Source of the DNA: Rotaria macrura
Taxonomy: Eukaryota; Rotifera; Eurotatoria; Philodinida; Philodinidae
Reading direction: 5' to 3'
DNA: 64,000 bases
Assembly (NCBI GenBank): GCA_900239685.1
Contig: OENT01000576.1
Span: forward strand, 32,083-96,082
Below are positions 48,146-60,995 of the stretch, in pieces. The notes below the pieces were generated by a model. It saw only the letters and a list, made by a program, of their open reading frames with translations, was not told the DNA's origin and ran no database searches. Each line of letters begins with the position of its first letter. The first letter of the stretch is position 1. The position numbers were made by a program, and so were the translations under genes.

Positions 48146-51100
48146 CTATAATTCATCGCGGAACGAATATCGTTGTCGACTTGGACTTAAACGAACGAAA
48201 ACTGATTCAGGGGGTGATGGTGCATCGTTGTTTTTCAGAAATTGGTTCGCTGATCGCCCAGATGCATTCTCGTCGTTACTAGAGGAGGTCTTTGGAATAT
48301 GTGGACCATCCGATTCAATTTTAGCATTAACATTTTCCTAAAATAGATGAACAAATAATAACATACATACATATTGACGATGAAAATATTGTCCTCGTTA
48401 TTGTTCTGATTATTTTCATTTAAACATCTGTAAATGACCTCAGAGTAGAAAGTACGAACACTGACGACTACTTTCCCTCGTTTGACTCGAAACGACATAA
48501 AAGGCTGCTTTTATTATAACAGAATGAATAATAAAGTACAAAAGATTGAAAATTGTCGTAAAAATAAATTTTTCAATTTGATTCTTCAAATATTATTATT
48601 TCGTCTTGAATTTCTCATTTTTTTTTCATACTCGAATTAGCTCAAAGTAAATTTTATGATTGATTCAATATTGACAATTGTGATGTACTCTTTTCTTTTC
48701 TGGTTCGATAATATTTCTTCAATAACTAAACATCGTGCTTCCAATAACCATTACGATTATTCACGAGAATGAAATTTTCGATGATTAAACTCTGTGAATA
48801 ATTTTACTAAAACCGAATACAAACTAAACACAATAGTATTCTAATTTGAGATATGTTTTCAAATTTTAAACAAGAATCTCTACGGCGTTTAGCTAGGATA
48901 GATATAAATATTCTATCTCACACAAAGATTGACAGAATATAAGTCGATTTAATATAAATCGAAATTTACCCTACATTCAACAATTCACATTGTGTAAAAC
49001 TAGCAAATTCGAAACATCATAATCGTAAATATTAACTTATATTTGATAGACTGTACTGTAGAAAGTATAGAATGACAAAAACTGATGTTCATAGATGATA
49101 ACTATTAATTTTGTTATTGAAATATAAAAAGTTCCAATGTCTACGTCTTATCATAGATAGAATACGCAAGATCCATTAAGCATGAATCTTTCATATTCAA
49201 ATTCAAGGATTCAATAGTTCACTATCTTAAAATAAAATTACTTGAATCACTGGTTGTTTTGTTGATGGAGGTGGATTATGAAAGTCTTGATGTAGTTTGC
49301 CTGAATGAAGATCTTTAACGAATTGTAATAATTTTCCGTTGGTTCTAAATGAAATTTTTCTTGTGATTATTATTATTTTCAATTCATAAAATAAAATATT
49401 TTCTTACGAGATTTCTTTCATATCAGGAAAAAGAAACATATGTCGAAAACTATCTATAGCTAATAACGGTAAATCTTTCATTGTTTTTCCTAAATGTTGT
49501 AATGGATGAAGAAATTTAGCACCATCTGCATGTAAACAATTGATACTGGCTAAAATTAAAGTAATAGACAAGAATTAATATAGCCTTAAAATTACATTAA
49601 TAAAAGAAGAAATCTTTTACATTTTTCATGCATAAGTTGTTTAGCAACTTCATGTTCAAATAATGCAACAGATTGATGATCATCAACATGATGAAATAGA
49701 ATAAGAAATGGTAAACCTTCATCTGTTAATTCTTCAGCATTTTCAAATGTTATTTCACGAACTAATGGAACACACTTTTCATTTGACCAAGCATAAAATG
49801 ATTCATGATTATTTATTAATCCCATATATTGATCTTTGACATTTGATGACTAAAAATACATTGCTTTTTAAAGTATTTTATTTTCTTTGAAATATAAAAA
49901 AAAGAAAAAAGACGTACTTGAGACGAACGATAATACACAATATCGTCTGCGGGACGTTCATTTTTAAATTCGTCACTATAACAAACAAGAATTAAAATAA
50001 GTTATTATTCGAAATAAATTATTAATTAGAATGAAAGAAATTTATTTTCATTCAAGATATTGTTTTCTATCTCGATTTTAATATTGCACAGGCTACCAAT
50101 GCATTATTTGATTTAATTGCAAATAAAGACCGTTATCTGTGCTATTGTTATCAATTGAACTAGTCATGTTTCAGAAAATAACTTATTGAACAGCAAACAC
50201 AAGAACGCTAATCGATAAGCTGCCGTCTAAATCCTTTCGTATGGGTTTTGATATATCAAATAGGATTTCATCAAATCTATTTAGGTTAATTATAATATGT
50301 AACATATTTCTTAAATTCATATTGATATTAGATTAACTTTAATAATACTTTTGTCTTGTCAAGATTAACTGTAAGCTTTGACGCACATATTTTCTTTTAT
50401 ATCTTATACTCTGTATAGAATCTATAATTAGATGCTTCTAGATATTTAATCAAAACTCGATTTTCCCTAATTCATATTTCAAATATGCCTTTTAATCCTA
50501 GAGCAACAATTTCTATTTCCAATTATATTTAACTTCTAGAATAATGAAGTTTTCTAAAGTTTAATGCTATTCTAGCGACTTGGTGGAAAAGAAGCCTAAG
50601 TCTCAGGATGACATTTTCAAAAGTTCAAATATGCTAATCAATTTATGTACGGTTCATTTTCGGCATAATGAATTTTTGCATGTTTATATGTTTATTTTCT
50701 GATGAACAATCGATCGTCGGTGACTCGTCATTATAGAAAAATTGCTCCATCAATTTGATCCTCTTTGTGGTTTGTTAAGAACTTTCTTTTATTTTTAGCA
50801 TAACCACAAATTTCAAGTTACTATTAGTTATTTCTTGTGATTAACTTACGCATTAGTTGATACAGCAAAATTGCATTCGTCTCTAAGAAGATTAGCTACT
50901 TTTGAAAATGACTTGAAATTTTCCGATTTTTCATCGTTAAAATGTCCTATAATAAAACGCTTCTTCGGATCCAACGTTGTAATATCACCAGTTGTTGATA
51001 ATTTTACAACTGACGATTCAACTTGTTTTCGAATGAAATCAAAGAACGCATCGACTTGTCTAAAAAATAAAGCGGTTCGTTGAAAATAAAATATAGAAAA

Positions 51101-52146
51101 AGATCACTGAACGTACCTTGCCCCACGATATTCCCGTTTAACTAAAATGCCATGTCGAAATAGTTTCAATGTTGGATATTTATTAACATGATATTTTGTG
51201 GCAATCGATGCTAAATAACATTAGATTAATTCAAAATGTTGATGAAGAAGGGAAAAGACAATGGAGTATTACATTCTGAATCGCAATCAACTTTTCCAAT
51301 GGCGACAAGACCTGGTTGCTAAATGGTGAATAATAAAATACAAAAAGAAATGATTTTGTTCTTGTATTTTCTAATAACATACGGGAAATTCTTTTGAAAC
51401 TTTATCGGCAAGTTGATCATAGATTGGATTAAGCATTTGACTGAACCGACACCAATTTGCATAAAAGTTAAGAAACAGAACTTCATTAGAAGCTAAATAT
51501 AAATTTTTATAGACTTATATCAAAGATTTTTAGCTGTTCTAAAAATGATGTATTCAACGTACAAAGTATCGAATCAATATTACTACTTGTTATTTGTATT
51601 GCACCACTCCGAACATAGTACACATTGTACAAAACCTATAAAAAATACATGTTTTATTTAGACAAATTTTAAAATATTCAAAAAATTGTCGGAGTTTTAT
51701 CAAACAAAATTTTAACGTAGTGGTAGAATCGTCCACAATAAATCTTTCATTTCGTTGGTTAAAAATAGGATTGCTACCTAAGTCATTATTATCACATTCT
51801 ACATGGTTTTACGCAAGCATTCTGTAAAAATAAGACTTCAAAATACTTTAGATTGTACATATTTTTCGAGTATCGAAAATTGTTTCTTTTCCCCTTCAAT
51901 CGAATGAAGCACATTCTTGTAACACATGATACTAATGTGTTACTAGGAATAGAAAATAAATCGAAAGTAAGCAGATGTAAAAACCGTTAAGAATACTTCT
52001 TCGTCGTAAAAGATATTTTTCGGATTCAGAGCAATATGAGACAACGAAATAATATAAACGAGCGTTGCTTCTAAAAAAAAGAGCAAGAATGGCGTTGTTA
52101 AACGTACAAAAACAATAATTGATGTGAAAGTAGTAGATAGATGCAT
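48146..52146 (-). CDS. ERP44: ER resident protein 44 (thioredoxin-fold chaperone)
   Basis: Retrieves client proteins and oxidoreductases to the ER through mixed disulphides. Minus-strand exons, 5' to 3': 51997-52146, 51563-51635, 51383-51492, 51273-51318, 51117-51210, 50850-51059, 49918-49975, 49621-49849, 49408-49549, 49242-49344, 48146-48337, in phase to 468 residues. The first thioredoxin domain carries NWCRFSQM with the ERp44-specific CRFS site (Cys89), then VNKYPTLKLFRHG and VKREYRG. The later domains contain CVPLVREITFENAEEL, DEGLPFLILF, AIDSFRHM and KDLHSGKLH. The C-terminus is RDEL, the KDEL-receptor signal. Exon 1 encodes a hydrophobic start and makes the protein longer than the ~406-residue human form; that exon is the least certain. 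It is divergent from CCDC6 and the first gene of a same-strand row. Confidence 0.93.
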
Positions 52147-52652
52147 AACTTGTTTGATTATATACTGGCTTAATCGAGACAGATAACGATTAAAAATAGT
52201 CTAAAACACATAAAACAGATTTCAATGAGAAATAAATTTTAATGGAACCACGTGAGTTCACACGATAGTTGATTTAACACAAAACAAACAAAGCAAAACA
52301 AATCTAGCTTTATTTTTCATCCAATAATTATTTTCCAACATGTTGTTTTTTATTGAGTTGGTTTCAAAAACAAAAGACTGTCTACCGATTTGTCGATCTA
52401 TGTTTTTTATATCGAAAACGTTTCTCCAAATAAAGATTAAAAAGAAAACAGAAGTGCATAACTGTTTTACATGCTTGGCTAGAGGATATAACTACTCGGA
52501 AAATGAAAGAATACATATGTCGATGTTAAGAATCTTCATTTAGCAATCATGAGTGTCGAAAAGTAAATTCTGCTTAATTTTGATCAAGACAAAAAAAATA
52601 AGAAAATTCTTTGGTTTTTTTCCTATTTAAAAATAATAGTATTGTTCATTCA
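52147..52652. promoter_or_regulatory. Shared 506-bp divergent promoter region of ERp44 and CCDC6
   Basis: The two start codons face away from each other with only this AT-rich segment between them, so it should carry both promoters and 5' UTRs. No core motif is clear by eye. Confidence 0.4.
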
Positions 52653-54581
52653 ATGCAAACAGATAGCGAATGTGAATCTGATGTGTCATCAATTGCTGAT
52701 TCATCAACGACTAATCCAAATCAGTTAGCTCTTAATCGTGAACATTTAATCAAACGTATCGATTCGTTGTCACAAGAAAATCGTGTACTCAAAGTTGAAC
52801 TCGAAACGTATAAATTACGTTTAAAAGCATCGCAACAAGAAATTAAACAATTGAAACAGTAGGTTTCGTCATTTCCTTTTGTTTCTATTGAAAGCATTGA
52901 ATTTTAAGTGCGAGTGTGCATATGCAAGCTAAAGCTGAACAAGAAGAAGAATTTATCTCAAATACACTGCTAAAAAAGATTCAAGAATTAAAAAAGGAAA
53001 AAGAAACTTTAGCAAATAATTATGAGCGTGAAGAAGAATTTTTAACAAATGATTTATCGAGAAAACTACAACAACTAAGAGAAGAAAAACAAACACTAGA
53101 ACAATCATTGGAACAAGAACAAGCTTCACAAATAAATAAACTAATGAAAAGAATTAAACGCTTAGAAGCAGAAACAATGAATAAACAGAATACACTTGTA
53201 AATAAAATATCCATTGTTGTCTTCGTTCGCTATGATTTCATTTCATTTCATTCTAGGATCAATTAAAAAGAGAAAAAATTGAATTAGAAAATACGCTTGA
53301 AAAAGAACAAGAATCTCTGGTTAATCGTCTATGGAAAAGAATGGAAAAATTAGAAACAGATAAACGACTACTTCAACAAAAACTTGAACAACCTGATACA
53401 CCAATTAATTCAACAAACACTGTAAGAATCTGTTAAACGATTTCCTGTTCGTCTATCTGATGAATACACGAGACAATAGAATTGTTCTATTTATTTCGTT
53501 TGTTATTTACGATGCTATACAGGAGATGTACTCAGAGTTTAGCGAACTATATGAATGAAAACTATAGTAACTTCAAAAACGTCGCAGTGAAACGAATGAA
53601 ATAAATGAAATTCGATTGTTCCCCGGTATGGAAGTCTAATTGATTCTATTGTTTTCGATTGAAATTTCATGGTAAACACATTTAAAATATTCGTCATAAG
53701 TAAGACAGAATTTTGTTAGATCTAGTTTCTTGGTAAATGAAATCATTCAATATTTAGTATTGATAATACAATCAAAAGTTTTAACAATATAAATAGAATA
53801 TTTTCATTGATTAGAAAAAAACTTTAAACCATATCAAAGATAATTTTCTTCTTGAAGATATTTATCATAGCAAGAGAAAATAAACAACGATTAGATTTTA
53901 TTTTAGAATTGTCATCCATCATCATCACTTGATTTATCGTTGATAAATAATAATACCAATAATACTAATTTATCGATTGGTGCATCATCATCAATAATAT
54001 CTGCAGATGATTTATCAATTCGTCCAGATAATAATAATCGTTCGGGTACATTTGCATCGTCAAATCCTAATAATCGTCTTTCATTACCAAATGTTGATTA
54101 TATTCAACAATTAAAACGTGAAGTTGATAAACTGAAACGAGAATTAGTTCATACACAAGAATCACATCGACAAAAAATGGAACAACTTGTTCGAGAAGAA
54201 CAAGATATTAGAAATGAAAATTTACGTCTACAACGAAAATTACAACTTGAAGTTTGTTCTTTTCTTTATTTGAATCCTTAAAATATTTTATAATATAATT
54301 ATATTAAGGTTGATCGTCGTGAGCAACTCTGTCGTCAATTAAGCGAAAGTGAATCATCACTTGAAATGGATGAAGAACGTGCATTAAATGAACGAATGAA
54401 AGCATTTCCTCGGCAACAAAGAACAAGCTCATCACAACAAAATCTAACACGTTCACGAACTGTTTCAAGTCCATCATCAAATAACAATTTAACTAATGAA
54501 CATGCATCATCAACATCCAATGATTTTCAAAGACCACGACCACCATCAACTAGTTTAGATGCAAGCAATCAAATGGAATAG
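52653..54581 (+). CDS. CCDC6: Coiled-coil domain-containing protein 6
   Basis: Cytosolic/nuclear coiled-coil protein; the mammalian form is a phosphorylated scaffold in the DNA-damage response. Exons 52653-52858, 52909-53197, 53257-53421, 53907-54251 and 54309-54581 join in phase to 425 residues. The long coiled coil (about 35-225) contains [55 protein letters not shown] and [14 protein letters not shown], all close to vertebrate CCDC6. After an Asn/Ser-rich linker a second coil carries [13 protein letters not shown] and [18 protein letters not shown], the most conserved block of the family. The Ser/Pro-rich tail is much shorter than in human and includes [10 protein letters not shown], which resembles RPRTVSSP there. 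The start is the ATG before [15 protein letters not shown] is at 54821-54826. Confidence 0.93.
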
Positions 54582-57500
54582 ACGTTTACATTTTATTCAA
54601 ACATATCTTTTCTATTTGTATATATATATACATACACACATTTCTTAACACAACCATAACTTTTGCTCTTACGGTGATATCAACGATAAACAAAAGCAGA
54701 TGATGTAGAATAACATTCTATCATTCTCATGCAATATCATCACTAATTAACTAGGAAAATCTTATAATTATTATCAATCTTTATTTAAATCGCTTGCCCA
54801 CATCATTCATATTTATCTATAATAAAATGTCAACCATTGTGTTAAGAAATAATATCTGTTTTCTTTTTCTCGCTCGAATGAAGAATCGAGTTGTCAGTTA
54901 CCATTTGACATCAACCATATCATCCATCATCGAATCACATTAGAAAAGCTATTAAAATTGTAATTGAACTCATAAGGAACATTCATTTCTCAGTAGCATC
55001 TAATGATATAGACGACTGAATTTCATTTTGATTTGAGATATATTTTCTCTCGATTATGATTGAAACATGTAAAATATAAAGGCTACTATTTGAAAGATTA
55101 TTTTTATAACTGACGATGAAGTGTCGATTATCTTCGAAATACGCTCATGTCATTTCTTTTTTGTAGAATATCTACAGATACGACTAAAGTGATGTATACG
55201 AAAGTTTTTCTGTTTAGATTTGGAAATAATGTGATGAAAAAAATCTCAAAGAATGAGGTTTGTAATTCATACGAGAATGTTTACAAATATCAAATGAGAT
55301 TTTGATCAGCATAGAGTTCTTTCTATGAGCCACCGTGACTAATACAAAGTCTAGAAGAACTTTCCATTGAAATAATTGAATTTGAATTTTTGACTTTAAA
55401 TCTTAAATGAACATGTGTACTTGATGAAGGAAGTTCCATTGATCAGTTGTGACTTTTCTCGAACTATTAAGTATTGGAAATTCTCTTGTAGACAAATAAA
55501 TTTTATGTATGTTTTTACATCTCATTTTGATGCATCAGAAACGATCGTCCTTGAGAAACAAAATTATCTATGGCTTCTCAGTGAATCAATAGAATTCATC
55601 AAACGGATATCTTGCCGATCAAAAATTGATTGTTCATCCAGATAGATTGACCTAAGTAATAGCTTAAGAGGAAATCTTCCACGATGGTTCACACAGATTA
55701 CTATGAATGCTTGTCCATAGATAATATGTAGTGTCCTAGTAAACACTAAGAGCGTTCGAGTGCGCAAAGTGCATCCTTCAGAAGTTATGTTCGTTTTTCC
55801 TATTCTTTTTTTCTTTTTGCATTGGGCCATTAGAAAAGTGAAAATTAACGAATTTCGATCTTAAATTTTTTCTTTTGAATAGGTGTAATGATCAATAGAA
55901 TATTCTGAAATGTTCAAGTATAATAAAAGTGACCTTCCAGAGGAATTTAGTTTTTTGAAAACATCATTTTTGACAAACATGAAAAAATCAGAATTTCTGA
56001 AAAGATAAATATCTTAAGACGATTACATTTATTTTATCTAAAAACTTCAGAGTATTCTAATGATTGTTACACCTATTTACGAAAGAAAAATTTAAGGTGA
56101 TAATTCGTTAGTTATTTTTTTCCAGTGAGTCACTGTAACAACAAAAAACCATTAGGAAAACGAGTATGACGTCTGAAGGAAGCATTTTGCACGGAAATGA
56201 TTTTTGGGTTTTTACTAGGGTATTTGCTTAGTATCCATGGATAAGAATTCATGGAAATTTTTGTAAGCCATCACGGTGGGTCCTATCATTAAGTTGGGAA
56301 ATCACTTCATCGAAAACAAGAACAATTACTATATTGCTTATAGTGTTAATTCATTCTAGTGAAGATAAGATTCTGTGCAAGAAAGTATCAAACTTGCCAA
56401 CACCAAAGAGAAAACAATCAGTCTAACTAGTTGTCTTGACTGCATGATTCTTTGAGGAGGTTTTGAAATCTCATGAAATTTTTAATATATATATAGAAAA
56501 ACACAAACTACTTTAAAACGAAAGAAAAAAAGATAATCTTTTCTCTTCTTTTTTTAAATAAACTCTAGCCCTGCATATATTTGTTCAAAGATTGTTATCC
56601 CACGGTAAATAATCTCAGTAAACAGTAGAATTTAATGACTGTTCATGATGTTTAGTCTGGTTCTAATAGCTTCTTAAAACAGAAAGTGATACGTCTCTTA
56701 AAATGAGATCGTTCGAAACGGTGACAAGTTGCATTTGCGATCAGATTGGTGTTATGAAAAGTTTCAGAAATCATATTTCTAAAATAAAGCCTTAGAAAAA
56801 CTTTTCTTTATACTGGATTTGCTCTAACCAAAATATGCACAAATTCTTTCAAGTGGTAGGCGAATCGTTAAAAGCACAGGCTTGGTTTAAACTAGTAGTT
56901 AAAAGACTCAAAAGAACAATTATAATTTTCTATTTAACTAAGTTCATGCCAAAGATGACCTGTTATTTTTAAAACAAAGCAAAGTTTGTTTCATGCAGTA
57001 AACGATATCGCTGATAAAGTATTTGCAAATGATTGTAGAATAGTTTTTATACCCTGAACAGGCAATGTTCTATACATTGTGCATTTTCTTGTTGTTGTTA
57101 TCTTAAGAAAAACTTCATAAGAGATTTCATGATGAGCTGTTTGCTGTTTTTTCATCGAGAATCTACATGATGTTATGAAAATCACGCTTAGCTTATTATT
57201 AAGTTTCTCAAAAATTAGCGTTTGAAGATTTAATTTTCAGACCATCAGATAGAGCTCTCTCTTGCTTTGTCTTGGTGAAGAATGCCAAGCCATATATGCT
57301 TGAAACTTTAAGTACATGGTAATAGTCTCCTTCCTAAAAGATTTCATCGATTATGACAGTTGGAAGTCAAGAGATTTATGTCAAATGCCTTCATCAATAG
57401 TGCAGATCATAGGCAGTTCTACTACGATTACTCGAGTATCAAGAGAATCACGACGTTTGGCACTTTCTTTTTAAGTTACCTTTTTAACTTGAAATGAACT

Positions 57501-59978
57501 GAATATTCAATTTTGCTTTACTTTTACCAAATAATTGATTCGTAGTATTTTTCAGAGAAGTTGGAATTCACTGGATGATTATACTTTACCCGTAAGATGA
57601 ACTTGTTAGCTCAATCTTACATGGTCTCCACTGTTTCTAAATTCTTCTTTTCACCAATAATATGATCATAGATATTCTTTTTCTCATCCGTACGCAGTTT
57701 TTGTTTTCCATGAAACATATTGGTATTAATGTACAACTATAGATGTCACTTTCGGAAGAATATGAGCTTCGTTCACTAAATAATAACTGTGAACCTGCCT
57801 GAAAAGGACGTATTATAATTTTTCTCCACACAAACAATGATTGCAGAACAGCCACGGTAAGAAAAAGAATTGATGGATTTCAATGAAACTGGTTACGTAA
57901 ATATTTGGGACACAACGTCACATTTAATGAGTCTTTAGTTTATCTAGAAAGCTCATTTATTTCGTACTTGTCAAGCTCAGAGACTAAAGGCGTGATATCC
58001 ATTTTTATTCTTCAGAAGTCTCTATGAGGTTAAGCAGTTGAAGCAGGATTGTGACTCTGATCATACATTCTTGATGAATTCTACGCACAGACAAAGTTTC
58101 AGAATTCATAATAAGCAATATCGTCTATAGGGGAAGACCTTTTTCACTTAATTTACATGCAAAATTTTAAAATCGATTGAACCTAAGATTGTGACAAACA
58201 GAGAATAGATTAATTTCTCATAGTCTTCTATACGTCGAACTCGATTTTCAATCATCTTTTTCTGATGTTTTGAAGTGTTTATTACAATTTATCATCTGGA
58301 CACGAATGTGTTTTTTTCTTTAAGTGTGATACAAATATTGAATGAAATAACTATATAAAAATTATAATACAAGTTAAATATCTTTCCCTCTTTATGTACA
58401 GGATGATAAACTTGCAAGTTCGTTCTATATTCCTTTCTCTGTTTCTTAATCGTACATCATGGATTCCTGGATATCATCCACTCTTTTCTTCTCCTTCTAT
58501 CTCGTCATAAATAAAGACATAGCATCGTGGAGACGTGTATTTGCAAATGACATGTCAGAAGAATTAAAATCTCTTACTTAGATTTTCTTTAGATTCTAGA
58601 AGTTATTCAAAAACATTCAAGATAATTCTTTCATCTTTGATTAGTTAATAAAATTTATTTGACAAAGGTTAGATTACCATTAGCATGTAATGTACATTAT
58701 TGAATTTGTTATGTACGAGACTGGAATGCTTCTGATTCACTAATCTTTGGCAAATTAACAAGGAAAGCTGGTGTAAGTTTTACTCATCAATATTATAGTT
58801 TAATATACGATGATACAACTGGGTTATAGAATAAAACTTGGATTGATAGCATTCATCTACCCCCTTCTTTTTGACGCATGCTATCGTTTTGTCTATCGAA
58901 TAGTATGTCAAAGCAGTCGACCATCTCATCAGCAGTTGTTTTCCTCCTGTTACAACACGACTTGGAGCGAGTCTCTGATATTATCAGAAATTTAAACGCC
59001 GTCTAAACTGTACAAATATTCATTCTTTTTGTTCTTGAGATCAAGATAGATGCCCGTGCACCGGCTTCATGTTGAAACAGGACTCAACAACACGCTTATC
59101 GGACAAATGATGACTACGAATGGGACTTCTACGGAACCACTACTAAATAGATGAAAACATTGAACAACACCGAGCAAGGTAAACCATTGAGTTAGATTAC
59201 TTAACCTATTCAGAGTTAAAGAATCATTGATGATTATGTAACAATAGTACCTATTCGTATAATAGTTTTGCTGTGCGCGAGACAAACCTCTTGAATTGTT
59301 CAAATAGTAAAATTTTCAGGACATATTCCCATGAATTTGGGCAATGAAAGACGAAGATATTTTTTATCTTCATTATAGTGTTTGTTTAAAGAGTATAAGT
59401 AAATTACACAATTTTTCTATGTGCAAAACTTATTGTCGAATTCAACAAAAAGTCTATAATAAAAAAAAGCATGGATATGAATGAAAAGAAAAACTACTGT
59501 AGATAATATTTGTCAAAGCTTAGCAACTTAGTTCGTGGCATAGACAGTGAGTAAATATTTCATAATTTTATGTAAAGCTAAAATGAACTGATCATAATTG
59601 ACTCGAATATTTTGCGTAGCATTCTTGTCTTGCTATCATAATGTCTTTCCATGAAAGGTCAATAGAAACAATCATTCTTACATTCACTTTCTGAGAGACT
59701 TTTCATATATTCACAGTTCAATTTTCCTGACCAAAACATCTGGAAAAATAAATATAGCATCTTTATTTGATCTAAAAATTTCTCGAGCTTCAATCCATTT
59801 CACTTTCATCACTATTCTATGACTGTCATTTTTTTTTGGATCAATAAATTTTCTTCTTCCATATCATCAGAAAATGTTTTATAAACTGTAATTCTTCCAC
59901 CTCGTTCAAAAGTCAACAGCTTTATTATCAGCGATTTTTATTGAAAACACTCTTGATAGTTGAATAAAATAACAAATA
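54582..59978. other. Gene-poor 5.4-kb stretch
   Basis: Contains the CCDC6 3' UTR with its AATAAA, then AT-rich DNA without a recognisable gene. Overlapping open frames at 55415-55830 on both strands and a 72-codon frame at 57637-57855 (minus) show no motif. No inverted repeat of note. The segment just before 59979 should hold the 3' UTR of the LicD-type gene. Confidence 0.45.
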
Positions 59979-60995
59979 TTATTCGTAAAAAACAGTGTGT
60001 ATTATACTACTATTGATTCTTGAAATCTCTATTCCGTTCGATTGATTCTGTCGATCAACGAACGGATAAATATGTTTCAGATCAGCACATTTAACTGAAA
60101 TTTGCTTCTGTCCTTTTTCATTTTGATGATCCCAAAAATGACCTTGACAATCATCGTATGGATCAAATTTGAATAATTGTCGAGGATTTCTTGGCGTTGG
60201 TAACCATAACTCACCCAGTGGTCGCATTACTAATGGAAATATATGTTCAATTTGTACAAGACTTTCAGGATAACCTTTCTGCCATAGATACTTTTCGTTT
60301 TGATAATACAAGAATACATCAATGAATGGAAAGTTCCATGAAAATTTTCCAGCCGATGGAGTATTTTTGAAAAATATTTTATAGTATTCTCGTGTTCCAT
60401 CTATACTTCCTAACATACGATGGTCCAGTAATGTTTTATTCATTCTTTTGATCTTGCGCATAAAACGAGAACGTTCTTTGATAGGTATCATGATATCGAT
60501 ATCATCGTCCCATGGAATAATATCATGATGTCTATACGATCCCAACAATGTTCCATCGGATAACATGAATGGTATGTTATGTTTTCGACAAATTCGTTCG
60601 ATAATCATGAGTAAACGCATGACTAGATTATGTTCACATGCAGTTAAACGACGTGGAAGACGAGAGGATGATTTCCATTGAGAATAACGATAAGGTAAAC
60701 GGTGAAGTTTAGTGATATTGATGGACGGAGCTTGAAGAAGAGGTGATTGAGGTAGATACTGTTCATTGTCGAGACGATTGGCCATATCAAGACATAGAAT
60801 AGAATAGGGATCGAATGATAATTTCTCATCTTCTGTATTTTCGAAATTTTTGTAAAATGCTTTGGTGGTCAATAGTGTATGATGAGATGAGTAGGTCAAT
60901 AAAAATTTAAAATAATGTGAAGATTCAAATGAAATAAGCAGAATGAAAAGGATTATGAGCAATGAGAAGAATTTAATAGACATCAACGGACGCAT
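59979..60995 (-). CDS. LicD/fukutin-family type II membrane phosphotransferase
   Basis: Likely Golgi-lumenal transferase of the LicD nucleotidyltransferase-fold family, whose members move phosphocholine or ribitol-phosphate onto glycans. A single exon of 338 residues. An N-terminal helix (about 5-23) after a short basic start fits a type II anchor. The catalytic block is unmistakable: SDGTLLGSYRHHDIIPWDDD (146-165) continuing into IDIMIP, with the metal-binding Asp residues of the nucleotidyltransferase fold. Downstream, FFKNTPSAGKFSWNFPFIDV and PLVMRPLGELWLPTPRNP continue the family pattern. It resembles the LicD-like proteins expanded in many invertebrates more than vertebrate FKTN or FKRP. 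Acceptor unknown. The upstream ATG at 60995 is chosen; Met5 is an alternative. Confidence 0.88.
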   Translation of the reverse strand: MRPLMSIKFFSLLIILFILLISFESSHYFKFLLTYSSHHTLLTTKAFYKNFENTEDEKLSFDPYSILCLDMANRLDNEQYLPQSPLLQAPSINITKLHRLPYRYSQWKSSSRLPRRLTACEHNLVMRLLMIIERICRKHNIPFMLSDGTLLGSYRHHDIIPWDDDIDIMIPIKERSRFMRKIKRMNKTLLDHRMLGSIDGTREYYKIFFKNTPSAGKFSWNFPFIDVFLYYQNEKYLWQKGYPESLVQIEHIFPLVMRPLGELWLPTPRNPRQLFKFDPYDDCQGHFWDHQNEKGQKQISVKCADLKHIYPFVDRQNQSNGIEISRINSSIIHTVFYE

